Assembly: GCA_050485645.1 (NCBI GenBank)
Contig: JBJHBT010000009.1
Location: 1-64,000, forward strand
Length of the DNA: 64,000 bases
Direction of reading: 5' to 3'
Source: JBJHBP01 sp050485645
GTDB lineage: Bacteria > Pseudomonadota > Gammaproteobacteria > Steroidobacterales > Rariloculaceae
The notes beneath the pieces are model-generated. The model was not told the origin of the DNA. It saw only the letters and a list, made by a program, of their open reading frames with translations, and did not search any database. Below are positions 44,883 to 54,478 of this stretch, piece by piece (position 1 is the first letter of the stretch; each line of letters begins with the position of its first letter). Both the position numbers and the translations under genes were made by a program.

Positions 44883-44926
44883 AAAGTCCGCTGTTGACAC
44901 CGGCCGGTGCAGACGTCTGCTGACGT

Positions 44927-46216
44927 TTACGGATCCTCGCAGACGACGATCCGCTCCAGGCCACCCATATACGGCCGCAGCGCCTCTGGTACCACCACCG
45001 AGCCATCGGCCTGCTGATAGTTCTCCAGCACCGCGATCAGCGCGCGCCCGATGGCAACGCCCGAGCCGTTCAGCGTATGCAGCGGCTCGGGCTTGGCGGT
45101 GGCCGTATTGCGCCAGCGTGCCTGCATGCGTCGTGCCTGGAAGGCCTCGCAGTTGCTGCACGAGGAAATTTCGCGATAGCGCCTCTGGCCGGGCAGCCAG
45201 ACTTCGATGTCGTACGTCTTGGCGGCGGAGAAACCGGTGTCACCGCTGCACAGCGTGACTACGCGGTGCGGCAATTCCAGACGCCGCAGGACTTCCTCGG
45301 CATGATCGACCAGCTCCTCGAGCGCGCGATACGAATCCTGCGGCGCCGTCAGATGCACCAGCTCGACTTTCTCGAACTGATGCTGGCGGATCATGCCGCG
45401 CGTGTCCTTGCCGTACGAACCGGCTTCGGAACGGAAGCACGGTGTATGCGCCACCAGCTTCATCGGCAGCTCATCGGCATCGACGATCGTGTCGCGTACC
45501 AGATTGCTCAGCGGCACTTCGGCCGTGGGAATCATCCGCAGGCCGGATTCGCCTTCCACCGCGAACAGATCCTCGGCGAACTTCGGCAGTTGACCGGTGC
45601 CGAACAGCGACGCCTCGTTAACCAGATACGGCACATACATCTCGCGATAACCGTGATCGCGGGTGTGCACATCCAGCATGAACCCGATCAGCGCCCGGTG
45701 CATGCGTGCCAGGGCGTCCCTCAACACGACGAAGCGGCTGCCCGCCACTTTTGCGGCCACGGCGAAATCCATGCCGTGCAGCAGCTCGCCGATGGCTACA
45801 TGATCGCGAGGCTCGAAGTTGAATTCGCGCGGCTGGCCGTATCGACGCTGCTCGGCATTGGCCGACTCATCGTGTCCGTCCGGTACCGAATCGTGCAGCA
45901 GATTGGGAATGTGCGCCAGCAGATCGTCCAGCTGCGCCGCCACGTCATGGAGCTTCGCCTCGCCCTCGGCCAGTGACGCGGCCAGCGCCGTGCTCTGCGC
46001 CATCAGTGCGTCAGCATCCCGACCTTCGTGCCGGGCACGACCCACCTGCGCGGAAATCTCGTTGCGTTCCCTGCGCCAGCCTTCCACGGCCACCTGCAAC
46101 TGCTTGCGCTCGACCTCCAGATGATCGAAACGCGCACGATCGAAGACAACGCCGCGCCGCGCAAGGTTGGTTGCAACGCTATCGGGGTCGTGACGTAACT
46201 GTCTGATGTCCAGCAT
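44927..46216 (-). CDS. serS: Seryl-tRNA synthetase
   Basis: 429 residues, the usual length. N-terminal coiled-coil arm MLDIRQLRHDPDSVATNLARRG to about residue 110; class II motifs MYVPYLVNEASLFGTGQLPKF, HTPCFRSEAGSYGKDTRGMIRQHQFEKVE (motif 2) and LNGSGVAIGRALIAVLENYQ (motif 3). It attaches serine to tRNA-Ser and tRNA-Sec. Downstream of ftsK-lolA-VanZ on the same strand, a frequent gammaproteobacterial neighbourhood. Confidence 0.97.
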   Translation of the reverse strand: MLDIRQLRHDPDSVATNLARRGVVFDRARFDHLEVERKQLQVAVEGWRRERNEISAQVGRARHEGRDADALMAQSTALAASLAEGEAKLHDVAAQLDDLLAHIPNLLHDSVPDGHDESANAEQRRYGQPREFNFEPRDHVAIGELLHGMDFAVAAKVAGSRFVVLRDALARMHRALIGFMLDVHTRDHGYREMYVPYLVNEASLFGTGQLPKFAEDLFAVEGESGLRMIPTAEVPLSNLVRDTIVDADELPMKLVAHTPCFRSEAGSYGKDTRGMIRQHQFEKVELVHLTAPQDSYRALEELVDHAEEVLRRLELPHRVVTLCSGDTGFSAAKTYDIEVWLPGQRRYREISSCSNCEAFQARRMQARWRNTATAKPEPLHTLNGSGVAIGRALIAVLENYQQADGSVVVPEALRPYMGGLERIVVCEDP

Positions 46217-46279
46217 GGCGCGGCAATGGTAAGCAATCGCGGCGAAGGAAGAAACCGCCAGATTGCACGGCGACCCGGA

Positions 46280-46657
46280 CTACGCCGAGATCAGTCGCTC
46301 GACCCGCTGGCACCAGCCGGTCAGCCACGCATAGCCGAGCGCCAGACCAACGAGGATGCCAACGCCATTCGCCACCATGTCCATGGGGTCGTAGTGACGC
46401 GACTGGAGCGCACCCTGAATGAACTCGATCGCCACACCGATGGCGAACAGCACCACCGCGATCGGCACGTACCAGCGCCGTCGATACAGGCCTGTGAACC
46501 ACACCATCAGAAGGAAATACGCGCCGCCATGCAGCAGCTTGTCGCCGATGCGCACGTCGCCCATCATCTCACCGGGCATCAGGCTGCCGACACACACGGC
46601 GGCCACCATGCCCCAGCCGAGCACGGACCACAGCCACGGAAAACGCAGGGGCAACAT
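46280..46657 (-). CDS. VanZ-like membrane protein
   Basis: 125 residues with four membrane segments: LGWGMVAAVCVGSLMPG, GAYFLLMVWFTGLY, VLFAIGVAIEFIQGAL and GVGILVGLALGYAW. The RIGDKLLHGGAYF and DPMDMVANGVGILVG motifs match the VanZ family. It starts 3 bases after the lolA stop, so it is co-transcribed. Role unknown in gammaproteobacteria. Confidence 0.85.
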   Translation of the reverse strand: MLPLRFPWLWSVLGWGMVAAVCVGSLMPGEMMGDVRIGDKLLHGGAYFLLMVWFTGLYRRRWYVPIAVVLFAIGVAIEFIQGALQSRHYDPMDMVANGVGILVGLALGYAWLTGWCQRVERLISA

Positions 46658-46660
46658 TGC

Positions 46661-47305
46661 TCAGTGCGCGGCGCCGAGCACATCCACGCCAGGTGGTGGC
46701 TCGAAACTGAACCGGCTGTCGGGCAGTTCGGGGTTGACAACGGGCTCCAGCATTTCGATGCGCGTGGTCTGTTCCAAACCATCCACGAACTCCAGAACGC
46801 GCAGTTCACCGTCCCGAAAGCCGGCCAGCACCGCGGAGAAATCGCTGCCGCCGGCTCGCGGCTCCAGCTTCACCCAGACGATGCCTTCGTGCACGAAATC
46901 CGCCGTCACACGAAAGCTGTCGCGCACCGCCGCATCACCACTGAGCAGCAACGCAGGACTGGCGCCACCGGCTTCCTCCAGCCCGGCAACGGTGACCTGC
47001 TCCAGTTCCACATCGTACATCCACAGGTTGACGCCATCGGCAACGACCAGCTGCTCATGCGGCTCGACGTAATGCCACAGAAAGCGGTTCGGGCGTTTCA
47101 GCAGCAGTTCGCCGGCAGCGGTGGTAAGCAGATCGTGATCGGCGCTCCACAATTCCTGGCGGAATCGGGCACTGAAGCTGTCGACGGAATCGAGAAACGC
47201 GTCCAGCGCGGCCGCTCCACCGGCCGGCGCATCGTTGGGCTGGGCGTGCGTCGGGCAGGCCACAAAGGCCACCAGCGCCAGCACCATGAGCACAGCACGT
47301 TTCAA
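46661..47305 (-). CDS. lolA: Outer-membrane lipoprotein carrier protein LolA
   Basis: 214 residues; TTG at 47305, 4 bases past the ftsK stop, gives a normal signal peptide (LKRAVLMVLALVAFVACPTHAQ), while the ATG at 47287 would remove its positive charges. The mature half-barrel has SFSARFRQELWSADHDLLTTAAGELLLKRPNRFLWHYVEPHEQLVVADG and LWMYDVELEQVTV. It carries lipoproteins across the periplasm from LolCDE to LolB. Confidence 0.9.
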   Translation of the reverse strand: MKRAVLMVLALVAFVACPTHAQPNDAPAGGAAALDAFLDSVDSFSARFRQELWSADHDLLTTAAGELLLKRPNRFLWHYVEPHEQLVVADGVNLWMYDVELEQVTVAGLEEAGGASPALLLSGDAAVRDSFRVTADFVHEGIVWVKLEPRAGGSDFSAVLAGFRDGELRVLEFVDGLEQTTRIEMLEPVVNPELPDSRFSFEPPPGVDVLGAAH

Positions 47306-47309
47306 CGGA

Positions 47310-49565
47310 TCATTCGTCCGCGGGCGGCGGGGGCGCCAGCACTTCGCGTGTTCCATTCGCTTGCAGGCTTCCGACAACGCCAGCTTCCTCCATGGTCTCG
47401 ACCATTCGCGCCGCGCGGTTATAGCCGATTTTCAGGCGCCTCTGAATGCCCGAAATGGAAGCCTTGCGCGACTCTGTCACGATCCTGACGGCCTGATCGT
47501 AAAGCGGATCCTGCTCACCGTCCAACGATCCATCACCGGACGAATCCAGCCCGGACACACCGTCGCCGCCAGGACCGGACAGCACCTCCTCGATGAACGA
47601 AGGCGTGCCGGACGCGCGCAATGCCTTCACCACCGCATGGACTTCGTTGTCCGACACGAATGCGCCATGAATGCGGGTGGGCATGGAGGTTCCGGGTGGC
47701 AGATACAGCATGTCGCCGTGTCCGAGCAGCTGCTCGGCACCCATCTGGTCGAGAATGGTGCGCGAATCGACCTTGGCCGACACCTGGAAGGCGATGCGCG
47801 TGGGGATATTCGCCTTGATCAGTCCGGTGATCACGTCCACCGACGGACGCTGCGTGGCGATGATCATGTGAATGCCGGCCGCGCGCGCCTTCTGCGCCAG
47901 ACGCGCGATCAGCTCTTCCACCTTCTTGCCGACCATCATCATCATGTCGGCCAGCTCGTCGATGATCACGACGATGTAAGGCAGAGGCTGAAGGTCGGGC
48001 CCGACGTCCTCGGTGCCTGGCAACGGGCGGAACGTGGGATCGGGAATGCGCTCACCGCGCGCCGCGGCATCCGCCAGCTTGCGGTTGTAGCCGGACAGGT
48101 GGCGTACGCCCAGTCCGGCCATGATGGCGTAGCGACGCTCCATCTCGGCCACACACCAGCGCAGTGCGTTGGCGGCCTGTTTCATGTCGGTGACCACCGG
48201 GGCGAGCAGATGCGGAATGCCCTCGTACACCGACAGCTCCAGCATCTTCGGATCGATCATGATCATGCGCACATTGTCGGGCGTGGCCTTGTATAGCAGG
48301 CTCAGCACCATGGCGTTCAGCGCCACCGACTTGCCCGAACCCGTCGTGCCGGCGATCAGCAGGTGCGGCATGCGCGCAAGATCGGCCACTTCCGGCTGAC
48401 CGCTGATGTCCTTGCCCAGCGCCAGCGTCAGCGGCGATTTCAGTTCGTCGTAGACCTGCGACTTGACGATTTCACCCAGCGTCACCAGCTCGCGCGTCTC
48501 GTTCGGAATTTCCAGTCCCACAAAGGGTTTGCCGGGAATGATCTCGACCACACGCACGCTGACCGTGGACAGCGAACGCGCGAGGTCTTTTGCCAGGTTG
48601 CTGATCTGGCTCACTTTCACGCCAGGCGCAGGCTTGATCTCGAAGCGCGTGACCACCGGCCCGGGGTGCACGGCGACGACTTCGGCCTCGACACCGAAAT
48701 CGCCCAGCTTGATTTCCACCAGCCGCGACATGGCGGTGAGCGCGTCTTCCGAATACCCCCCCACGCGCGGCGGCGGATCATCCAGCAGCGACAGCGCCGG
48801 CAGCTCACCAGAGGCCGGCGGCTCGAACAGCGGCACCTGCTTTTCCTTGTGGGTGCGGTCACTGGGCTCGAGCTTGCCCAGCACCGGCTCGATCTTGGGT
48901 GTCGTGATGCGCGGCCTGGCGCGCGACTTGCTGACCACGGCATGGCGCTGCTGACGTGCGCGCCGTCCTTCCAGCCAGATCTTCACGCGGCCGACCACAT
49001 CATTCGTCTGCGCGATACCGGCCAGCACGAGTCTTCCGGTGCGGTCCATCACGGCCAGCCACGACACGCCGGTTGCCGCTGAAACGGCAGCCAGCCACAG
49101 CACCAGCAGCAGCACGGTGGCACCGAGCAGTCCCAGCATATTGGACAGGCCACTGCCGACGATCTGGCCGAGCACGCCGCCGGCGGTCTCACGCATCGTC
49201 GTTGCGGCAAAGTGCAGGGTCGCAAGCCCGGAACTGGTCATGATCGTGACCACGACACCGGTGGCGCGCAGAACGATCACATGGGTGGGCACGGGAGTGT
49301 CGCGATCGCGGGTGCGGAACAGCATCAGGCCGCCAAGCAGCACCAGCACGGGAAACAGGAACGCCGGCTGGCCAAACAGCAGGAAAGCCAGATCGGCGAA
49401 CCATGCGCCGACAGGTCCCATACGGTTGGTGACATCGCGCGCCTCGCCGGCAACGCTGAAGGCAGGGTCGTCCGGGTTGTAGCTGACAAGCGCCAGCAAC
49501 AGAATCAGACTCAGGCCCGTGAGTATCCAGAACGCGGATTCACGCAACCCTCTGATCCTAGGCAT
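47310..49565 (-). CDS. ftsK: DNA translocase FtsK
   Basis: 751 residues from the ATG at 49565 (GGGG 8 bases upstream). Four N-terminal membrane segments to about residue 180, a short linker, then the motor: Walker A LIAGTTGSGKSVALNAMV, Walker B YIVVIIDELADMMM, IIATQRPSVDVITG, and the C-terminal winged-helix gamma domain RKASISGIQRRLKIGYNRAARMVETME that reads KOPS sites. The linker is short compared with E. coli FtsK. It moves DNA through the division septum and activates XerCD. Confidence 0.95.
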   Translation of the reverse strand: MPRIRGLRESAFWILTGLSLILLLALVSYNPDDPAFSVAGEARDVTNRMGPVGAWFADLAFLLFGQPAFLFPVLVLLGGLMLFRTRDRDTPVPTHVIVLRATGVVVTIMTSSGLATLHFAATTMRETAGGVLGQIVGSGLSNMLGLLGATVLLLVLWLAAVSAATGVSWLAVMDRTGRLVLAGIAQTNDVVGRVKIWLEGRRARQQRHAVVSKSRARPRITTPKIEPVLGKLEPSDRTHKEKQVPLFEPPASGELPALSLLDDPPPRVGGYSEDALTAMSRLVEIKLGDFGVEAEVVAVHPGPVVTRFEIKPAPGVKVSQISNLAKDLARSLSTVSVRVVEIIPGKPFVGLEIPNETRELVTLGEIVKSQVYDELKSPLTLALGKDISGQPEVADLARMPHLLIAGTTGSGKSVALNAMVLSLLYKATPDNVRMIMIDPKMLELSVYEGIPHLLAPVVTDMKQAANALRWCVAEMERRYAIMAGLGVRHLSGYNRKLADAAARGERIPDPTFRPLPGTEDVGPDLQPLPYIVVIIDELADMMMMVGKKVEELIARLAQKARAAGIHMIIATQRPSVDVITGLIKANIPTRIAFQVSAKVDSRTILDQMGAEQLLGHGDMLYLPPGTSMPTRIHGAFVSDNEVHAVVKALRASGTPSFIEEVLSGPGGDGVSGLDSSGDGSLDGEQDPLYDQAVRIVTESRKASISGIQRRLKIGYNRAARMVETMEEAGVVGSLQANGTREVLAPPPPADE

Positions 49566-49640
49566 CAAATATGCCCCGGCCGTGCTTGTGGACCTGGTTC
49601 TGCTCAAGTTCTACGCGAGTAAATTCCGATAACGCGCTGA

Positions 49641-49646
49641 TTATAC
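49641..49646 (-). promoter_or_regulatory. Likely -10 element of the ftsK promoter
   Basis: A perfect TATAAT on the minus strand 75 bases ahead of the ftsK start. The -35 region at 17-18 bases is poor (CTATGC), so the promoter may need an activator or differ in class. Confidence 0.5.
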
Positions 49647-49724
49647 AGTTAGCAGTCATTCGGCATAGCCTCTATTGCATGGCACGCGCAGCCACCCGCC
49701 GGTGGCGCTAAGATACCCGGTGAA

Positions 49725-50936
49725 ATGGAACTTCATCTGCAGGACATCGACAGTCTGCACAGCATAGCCGCCAGCGAATGGAATCGGTTGGTCGACGGCA
49801 ATCCTTTTCTGCGCCACGAATTTCTGCTCGCGCTGGAAAACACCGGCTGTACGGGACCTGGCACCGGCTGGCGGGCCAGCCACCTTCTGCTGCGATCGGG
49901 CGACGGCCGGCTTCAGGCGGCGATGCCGCTGTATTTCAAGGAGGATTCGCTGGGTGAGTTCGTGTTCGACTGGAGCTGGGCGGATGCCCTTCACCGAGCC
50001 GGACGCGCCTACTATCCGAAGCTGGTGAGTGCCACACCGTTCACGCCAGCCACGGGCAACCGCCTCCTGATCGCAGCGGATATCGATGCCACCCATGCGC
50101 GCCGGCAGCTGTTGCGCGGCGCGCTGGCGCTGGCTGAACGCGCTGGCGCATCGTCGCTGCATGTGCTCTTCCCGACCGAGGCCGAGCAGAGCTGGCTGAC
50201 GGATCAGGGGCTGCTGGCACGCAAGAGCTGTCAGTTTCACTGGCACAACGACGGTTATACCGACTTCGATGATTTCCTCAGCCGTTTCAGTTCGGCCAAG
50301 CGCAAGAAGGCGCGTCGTGAGAAGCGACGGGTCGGCGAAGCCGGGGTCACGTTCGAGCATCTGCGCGGCGATGAGGCATCACGCAGCGACTGGGATGCCG
50401 TCTACGACTTTCATGCACGCACGTTCCTGCGTCGCGGGCGCGCGCCGTATCTGACCCGCGAGTTCTTTTCCGAGGTCGCGCGCACGATGCCGGAGAATCT
50501 GGTGCTGATGGTGGCGCGTCTGCACCGCGAACCGATTGCGGCGGCGATCTGCTTTCGCGGCGGCGACACCCTGTACGGACGTTACTGGGGAAGCCTGGCC
50601 GATTTTCACAGCCTGCACTTTGAAACCTGTTATCACCAGGGCATCGAATACTGCATACGCGAAGGGCTGCGCCGCTTTGAACCGGGCACACAGGGCGAGC
50701 ACAAGATCAGCCGCGGCTTCGCGCCCGCCGCCACGTGGTCGGCGCACTGGCTGCGCGATGCGGACTTTCGCGAGGCGGTTGAGCGGTTTCTGCACAGCGA
50801 AACCCGGCATGTCGACGCCTACATGGCCGATGCCGGCGATCATCTGCCATGGCGCCAGGATCCAATCACCCTGCAACCCGATGCGAACCGTGCCATACCG
50901 GAGCATCCCGACCGCATGAATCGCGACCACCCATGA
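49725..50936 (+). CDS. DUF482/GNAT-family protein (FemAB-like fold)
   Basis: 403 residues. WNRLVDGNPFLRHEFLLALENTGC, LFPTEAEQSWLTDQGLLARKSCQFHWHNDGYTDFDDFLSRFSSAKRKKARREKRRV and CYHQGIEYCIREGLRRFEPGTQGEHKISRGFAPA are the family landmarks of PF04339-type proteins, related to peptidoglycan-type N-acyltransferases. The enzymatic reaction is not known. Its stop overlaps the aat start (ATGA), so the two are co-translated. Confidence 0.88.
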   Translation: MELHLQDIDSLHSIAASEWNRLVDGNPFLRHEFLLALENTGCTGPGTGWRASHLLLRSGDGRLQAAMPLYFKEDSLGEFVFDWSWADALHRAGRAYYPKLVSATPFTPATGNRLLIAADIDATHARRQLLRGALALAERAGASSLHVLFPTEAEQSWLTDQGLLARKSCQFHWHNDGYTDFDDFLSRFSSAKRKKARREKRRVGEAGVTFEHLRGDEASRSDWDAVYDFHARTFLRRGRAPYLTREFFSEVARTMPENLVLMVARLHREPIAAAICFRGGDTLYGRYWGSLADFHSLHFETCYHQGIEYCIREGLRRFEPGTQGEHKISRGFAPAATWSAHWLRDADFREAVERFLHSETRHVDAYMADAGDHLPWRQDPITLQPDANRAIPEHPDRMNRDHP

Positions 50937-51673
50937 TCCGCTGGCTGCGGGCCGGCGATGCGCCGGACGCGTTTCCGCCCGTATCGGCCGCGCTGACGGA
51001 ACCCGCCGGACTGCTCGCCGCCGGTGGCGACCTGGCGCCGGCACGCCTGCTGGCGGCCTATCGTCGCGGCATCTTCCCGTGGTACGAGGACGGCCAGCCG
51101 ATTCTGTGGTGGAGTCCGGACCCGCGCTGCGTGCTGTTTCCCGGCGACCTGAAGCTTTCGCGCAGCCTGCGGCGGCGGCTGCGGCGTGGCGACTTCGATA
51201 TCACTTTCGACCGCGCCTTCGATGCCGTCATCCGTGCCTGCGCCGAACCGCGACCGGCCAGTGGCGGCACGTGGATCACGAACGACATGTCTGATGCCTA
51301 CAGCCGCCTGCACCGCCTCGGCTGGGCGCATTCAGCTGAGGTCTGGCAGCATGGCAGGCTGACGGGCGGTCTCTACGGCGTTGCCATCGGACGGGTATTC
51401 TTCGGTGAATCGATGTTTTCGCGCGCCACGGACGCCTCCAAAGCTGCTCTGGCCAGTCTGGTCCATGCGCTGCAACCGCTGGGGTATGAACTCATCGACT
51501 GCCAGCTGCCGTCCGCGCACCTGGAGAGCCTGGGCGCGCGATCGGTCCCTCGCAGCGAATTTCTCGAACTGCTCGAACGCTGGTGCGAAACGGCCATCGA
51601 GCCGCCGCCATGGCCTGTCACGGCGCTGCAGTGCAAGGGGCAGGATGCCACTCCGGAACCCGGAGACCACTGA
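50933..51673 (+). CDS. aat: Leucyl/phenylalanyl-tRNA--protein transferase
   Basis: 246 residues from the ATG at 50933. YRRGIFPWYEDGQPILWWSPDPRCVLFP, TWITNDMSDAYSRLHRLGWAHSAEVW and GLYGVAIGRVFFGESMFSRATDASKAAL are the diagnostic blocks. It adds Leu or Phe to N-terminal Lys/Arg of proteins, marking them for ClpS-ClpAP. clpS and clpA lie about 0.5 kb downstream on the other strand, so the N-end-rule machinery is clustered here. Confidence 0.96.
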   Translation: MIRWLRAGDAPDAFPPVSAALTEPAGLLAAGGDLAPARLLAAYRRGIFPWYEDGQPILWWSPDPRCVLFPGDLKLSRSLRRRLRRGDFDITFDRAFDAVIRACAEPRPASGGTWITNDMSDAYSRLHRLGWAHSAEVWQHGRLTGGLYGVAIGRVFFGESMFSRATDASKAALASLVHALQPLGYELIDCQLPSAHLESLGARSVPRSEFLELLERWCETAIEPPPWPVTALQCKGQDATPEPGDH

Positions 51674-51800
51674 GGTCGGGGTATTCGAGGATGAGGCGGG
51701 GGATGAGGCGGGAGGTCGAGGCTGCGGCGAAATGGCGTTTGCGGCCGGCGCGGTGCTATGCAACAATTCCGCGCCGCGCGAGCCGGAACACAGTCACTGA

Positions 51801-52019
51801 ATGTCAAAAGAAGATGCAATACAGATGGAAGGCACGGTGGTGGAAACACTGCCGAACACCACATTCCGTGTAAAACTCGAGAACGGACATGTGGTCAACG
51901 CCCATATCTCCGGAAAGATGCGCAAGAACTACATCCGCATCCTCAAGGGCGACAACGTCACCGTTGAACTCACGCCATACGATCTGACCAAGGGTCGCAT
52001 CGTCTACCGATCACGCTAG
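51801..52019 (+). CDS. infA: Translation initiation factor IF-1
   Basis: 72 residues, complete OB-fold: MSKEDAIQMEGTVVETLPNT, FRVKLENGHVVNAHISGKMRKNYIRILKGD and the end LTPYDLTKGRIVYRSR. Follows aat after 127 bases, as in many gammaproteobacteria. Binds the ribosomal A site during initiation. Confidence 0.98.
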   Translation: MSKEDAIQMEGTVVETLPNTTFRVKLENGHVVNAHISGKMRKNYIRILKGDNVTVELTPYDLTKGRIVYRSR

Positions 52020-52183
52020 CTCTACCGATCACACTGATTTCTGCCGATCGCACTGATTCGCGCAGAGATTCGCGCAGATACCCGCACGCACCGATCCCTG
52101 AGTGGCCTCACCTGGAGCCCGAGGGCCGGCCAATGCCTCAGCGGCGGCTGGCGGCGGTGAGTCGCCCCGACGGGCACCGGCCG

Positions 52184-54478
52184 CTACTGTGGCAGATGTT
52201 CCAGCTCACGCACGGCCGGCTCGGTCATCAGCACCAGCCGTTCACCGGCGTCAGAGTCATCACCGGAAGCCAGGTCCACGCGCACATGGCCACCGCCGGT
52301 GAGTTTGCCGAACAGCAGTTCCTCGGCCAACGGGCGCTTGATGTGCTCCTGAATCACACGCGCCATCGGACGCGCGCCCATCAGCCGATCGTATCCCTTC
52401 TCGGCAATCCAGCTGCGTGCCGCCGGTTCCAGTTCTATCGTCACGTTGTTCTTTTCCAGCTGCGCCTCGAGCTCGAGAATCAGCTTGTCGACGACGCGGA
52501 CGATGGACTTCTCATCCAGCGGATCGAACGGAATGATGGCGTCCAGCCGGTTGCGGAACTCCGGCGAGAAAATGCGCCGGATCACTTCCATCGCATCGCT
52601 GGAGTGATCCTGCGACGTAAAGCCCACGGATGACCGGCTCATTTCCTGCGCACCGGCATTCGTCGTCAGCACGATGGTGACATTGCGGAAGTCCGCCTTG
52701 CGGCCGTTGTTATCGGTCAGCGTGCCGTGGTCCATTACCTGGAGCAGCAGGTTGAACACCTCCGGATGGGCTTTCTCGATTTCGTCGAACAGCAGCACGC
52801 AATGCGGGTTCTTCGTAATGGCCTCGGTGAGCAGGCCACCCTGATCGAACCCCACATAGCCCGGCGGCGCGCCGATGAGCCGCGACACGGTATGGCGCTC
52901 CATGTATTCGGACATGTCGAAGCGCACCAGCTCCACACCCATGGTCAGAGCCAGCTGCCGGGTCACCTCGGTCTTGCCCACACCGGTTGGCCCGGAAAAC
53001 AGGAACGCGCCCACAGGCCGGCGCTCGTCGCCCAGCCCGGAACGGGCCATCTTGATCGAGGCGGCCAATGCCTCGATGGCGCGATCCTGACCGAAGATCA
53101 CCAGCTTCAGATCCCGCTCCAGGTTCTTCAGCACATCGCGATCGGAGGCCGACACCGTTTTCGGCGGAATGCGCGCGATCTTCGCGACGATGGTTTCGAC
53201 CAGCTCCACGTCGACCACCCGTTTGCGCTGCGCTTCCGGCTGCAGGCGGCAGTTGGCACCGGCCTCGTCGATCACGTCGATGGCCTTGTCCGGCAGGTGG
53301 CGGTCGTTGATGTAGCGGCTGGACAGCTCCGCCGCAGCAACCAGTGCGGCATCCTCGTAGCTGACGCCGTGGTGTTCCTCGAAACGGCTCTTCAGCCCCC
53401 GCAGGATCTCGACGGTTTCCGGCACCGACGGCTCGTTCACATCGACCTTCTGGAAGCGCCGCGCCAGCGCATGATCTTTCTCGAAAATGCCGCGGAACTC
53501 GGTGTAGGTGGTGGAGCCGATGCAGCGCAGCTCGCCGTTGGCGAGCACGGGCTTGATCAGGTTGGAGGCATCCATCACGCCACCGGACGCCGCGCCGGCG
53601 CCGATCAGCGTGTGGATCTCATCGATGAACAGGACGGCGCCCGGCTGCTTCTTCAGTTCGGTGACGACACTCTTGAGACGTTTCTCGAAGTCGCCGCGGT
53701 ACTTGGTGCCGGCGATCAGCGCGCCCATGTCCAGCGCATAGATCGTGCTCTCGCGCAGCACCTCGGGCACCTTTTCCTCGACGATCAGCCGCGCAAGCCC
53801 TTCGGCCAGCGCGGTCTTGCCCACGCCCGCCTCGCCCACGTACAGGGGATTGTTCTTGCGGCGCCGGCACAGGATCTGCACGGTGCGCTCGATTTCGTGT
53901 TCACGGCCGATCAGCGGGTCGATGCGCCCTTCCCTGGCCAACGCATTCAGGTTCGTGGTGAACCGTTCCAGCGCGCTGCCGTCGGCCGCGCCGGGTTCGC
54001 CTTCCATCGTGACGCCTTCCTCGCCATCGGGTTTCGCGCCCGGGGCTCTGCTGACGCCGTGGGAAATGTAGTTGACGATATCCAGACGCGCGATGTCCTG
54101 CTGGCCAAGCAGATAGACGGCCTGCGACTGCTTTTCGCTGAATATGGCCACCAGCACGTTGAGCGGCGAGACTTCCTTCTTGCCGCTGGACTGGACGTGA
54201 AACACCGCGCGCTGCAGAACGCGCTGGAATCCCAGCGTATGCTGCACATCGGCATCGACATCGCCGTCCTGCACGCGCGGCGTGGAGTCGTCGATGAACT
54301 CCTTCAGTTCGCGTCGCAATCGACCGATCTCGGCGCCACAGGCCTTCAGCGCCTCGATCACCTGCGGCGTGTCCAGCAGGGCGAGCAGCAGATGCTCAAC
54401 GGTGATGAATTCGTGGCGTTCCTCGCGTGCCCGCTGAAACGCCTCATTCAGACAATATTCGAGCTCGCTTGACAGCAT
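52184..54478 (-). CDS. clpA: ATP-dependent Clp protease ATP-binding subunit ClpA
   Basis: 764 residues from the ATG at 54478, overlapping the clpS stop by one base. N-domain MLSSELEYCLNEAFQRAREERHEFITVEHLLLALLD; first AAA module GEAGVGKTALAEGLAR with FIDEIHTLIGAGA; second FSGPTGVGKTEVTRQLA with LLFDEIEKAHP. The IGF-type ClpP loop is expected near EQLLGARPMARVIQEHIK-type region (RLMGARPMARVI). It unfolds substrates for ClpP; no clpP in the window. Confidence 0.97.
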   Translation of the reverse strand: MLSSELEYCLNEAFQRAREERHEFITVEHLLLALLDTPQVIEALKACGAEIGRLRRELKEFIDDSTPRVQDGDVDADVQHTLGFQRVLQRAVFHVQSSGKKEVSPLNVLVAIFSEKQSQAVYLLGQQDIARLDIVNYISHGVSRAPGAKPDGEEGVTMEGEPGAADGSALERFTTNLNALAREGRIDPLIGREHEIERTVQILCRRRKNNPLYVGEAGVGKTALAEGLARLIVEEKVPEVLRESTIYALDMGALIAGTKYRGDFEKRLKSVVTELKKQPGAVLFIDEIHTLIGAGAASGGVMDASNLIKPVLANGELRCIGSTTYTEFRGIFEKDHALARRFQKVDVNEPSVPETVEILRGLKSRFEEHHGVSYEDAALVAAAELSSRYINDRHLPDKAIDVIDEAGANCRLQPEAQRKRVVDVELVETIVAKIARIPPKTVSASDRDVLKNLERDLKLVIFGQDRAIEALAASIKMARSGLGDERRPVGAFLFSGPTGVGKTEVTRQLALTMGVELVRFDMSEYMERHTVSRLIGAPPGYVGFDQGGLLTEAITKNPHCVLLFDEIEKAHPEVFNLLLQVMDHGTLTDNNGRKADFRNVTIVLTTNAGAQEMSRSSVGFTSQDHSSDAMEVIRRIFSPEFRNRLDAIIPFDPLDEKSIVRVVDKLILELEAQLEKNNVTIELEPAARSWIAEKGYDRLMGARPMARVIQEHIKRPLAEELLFGKLTGGGHVRVDLASGDDSDAGERLVLMTEPAVRELEHLPQ

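Noticed and set aside
48000..49000. Long + strand frames opposite ftsK, clpA and the guanidine carboxylase
   Set aside because: GC-rich codon use leaves long antisense frames; they are His/Arg/Gly-rich, lack ribosome sites and match no domain.
52008..52080. Near-repeats CGATC(A/G)C(A/G)CTGATT after infA
   Set aside because: Two or three short copies only, no symmetry and no known function; probably slippage.
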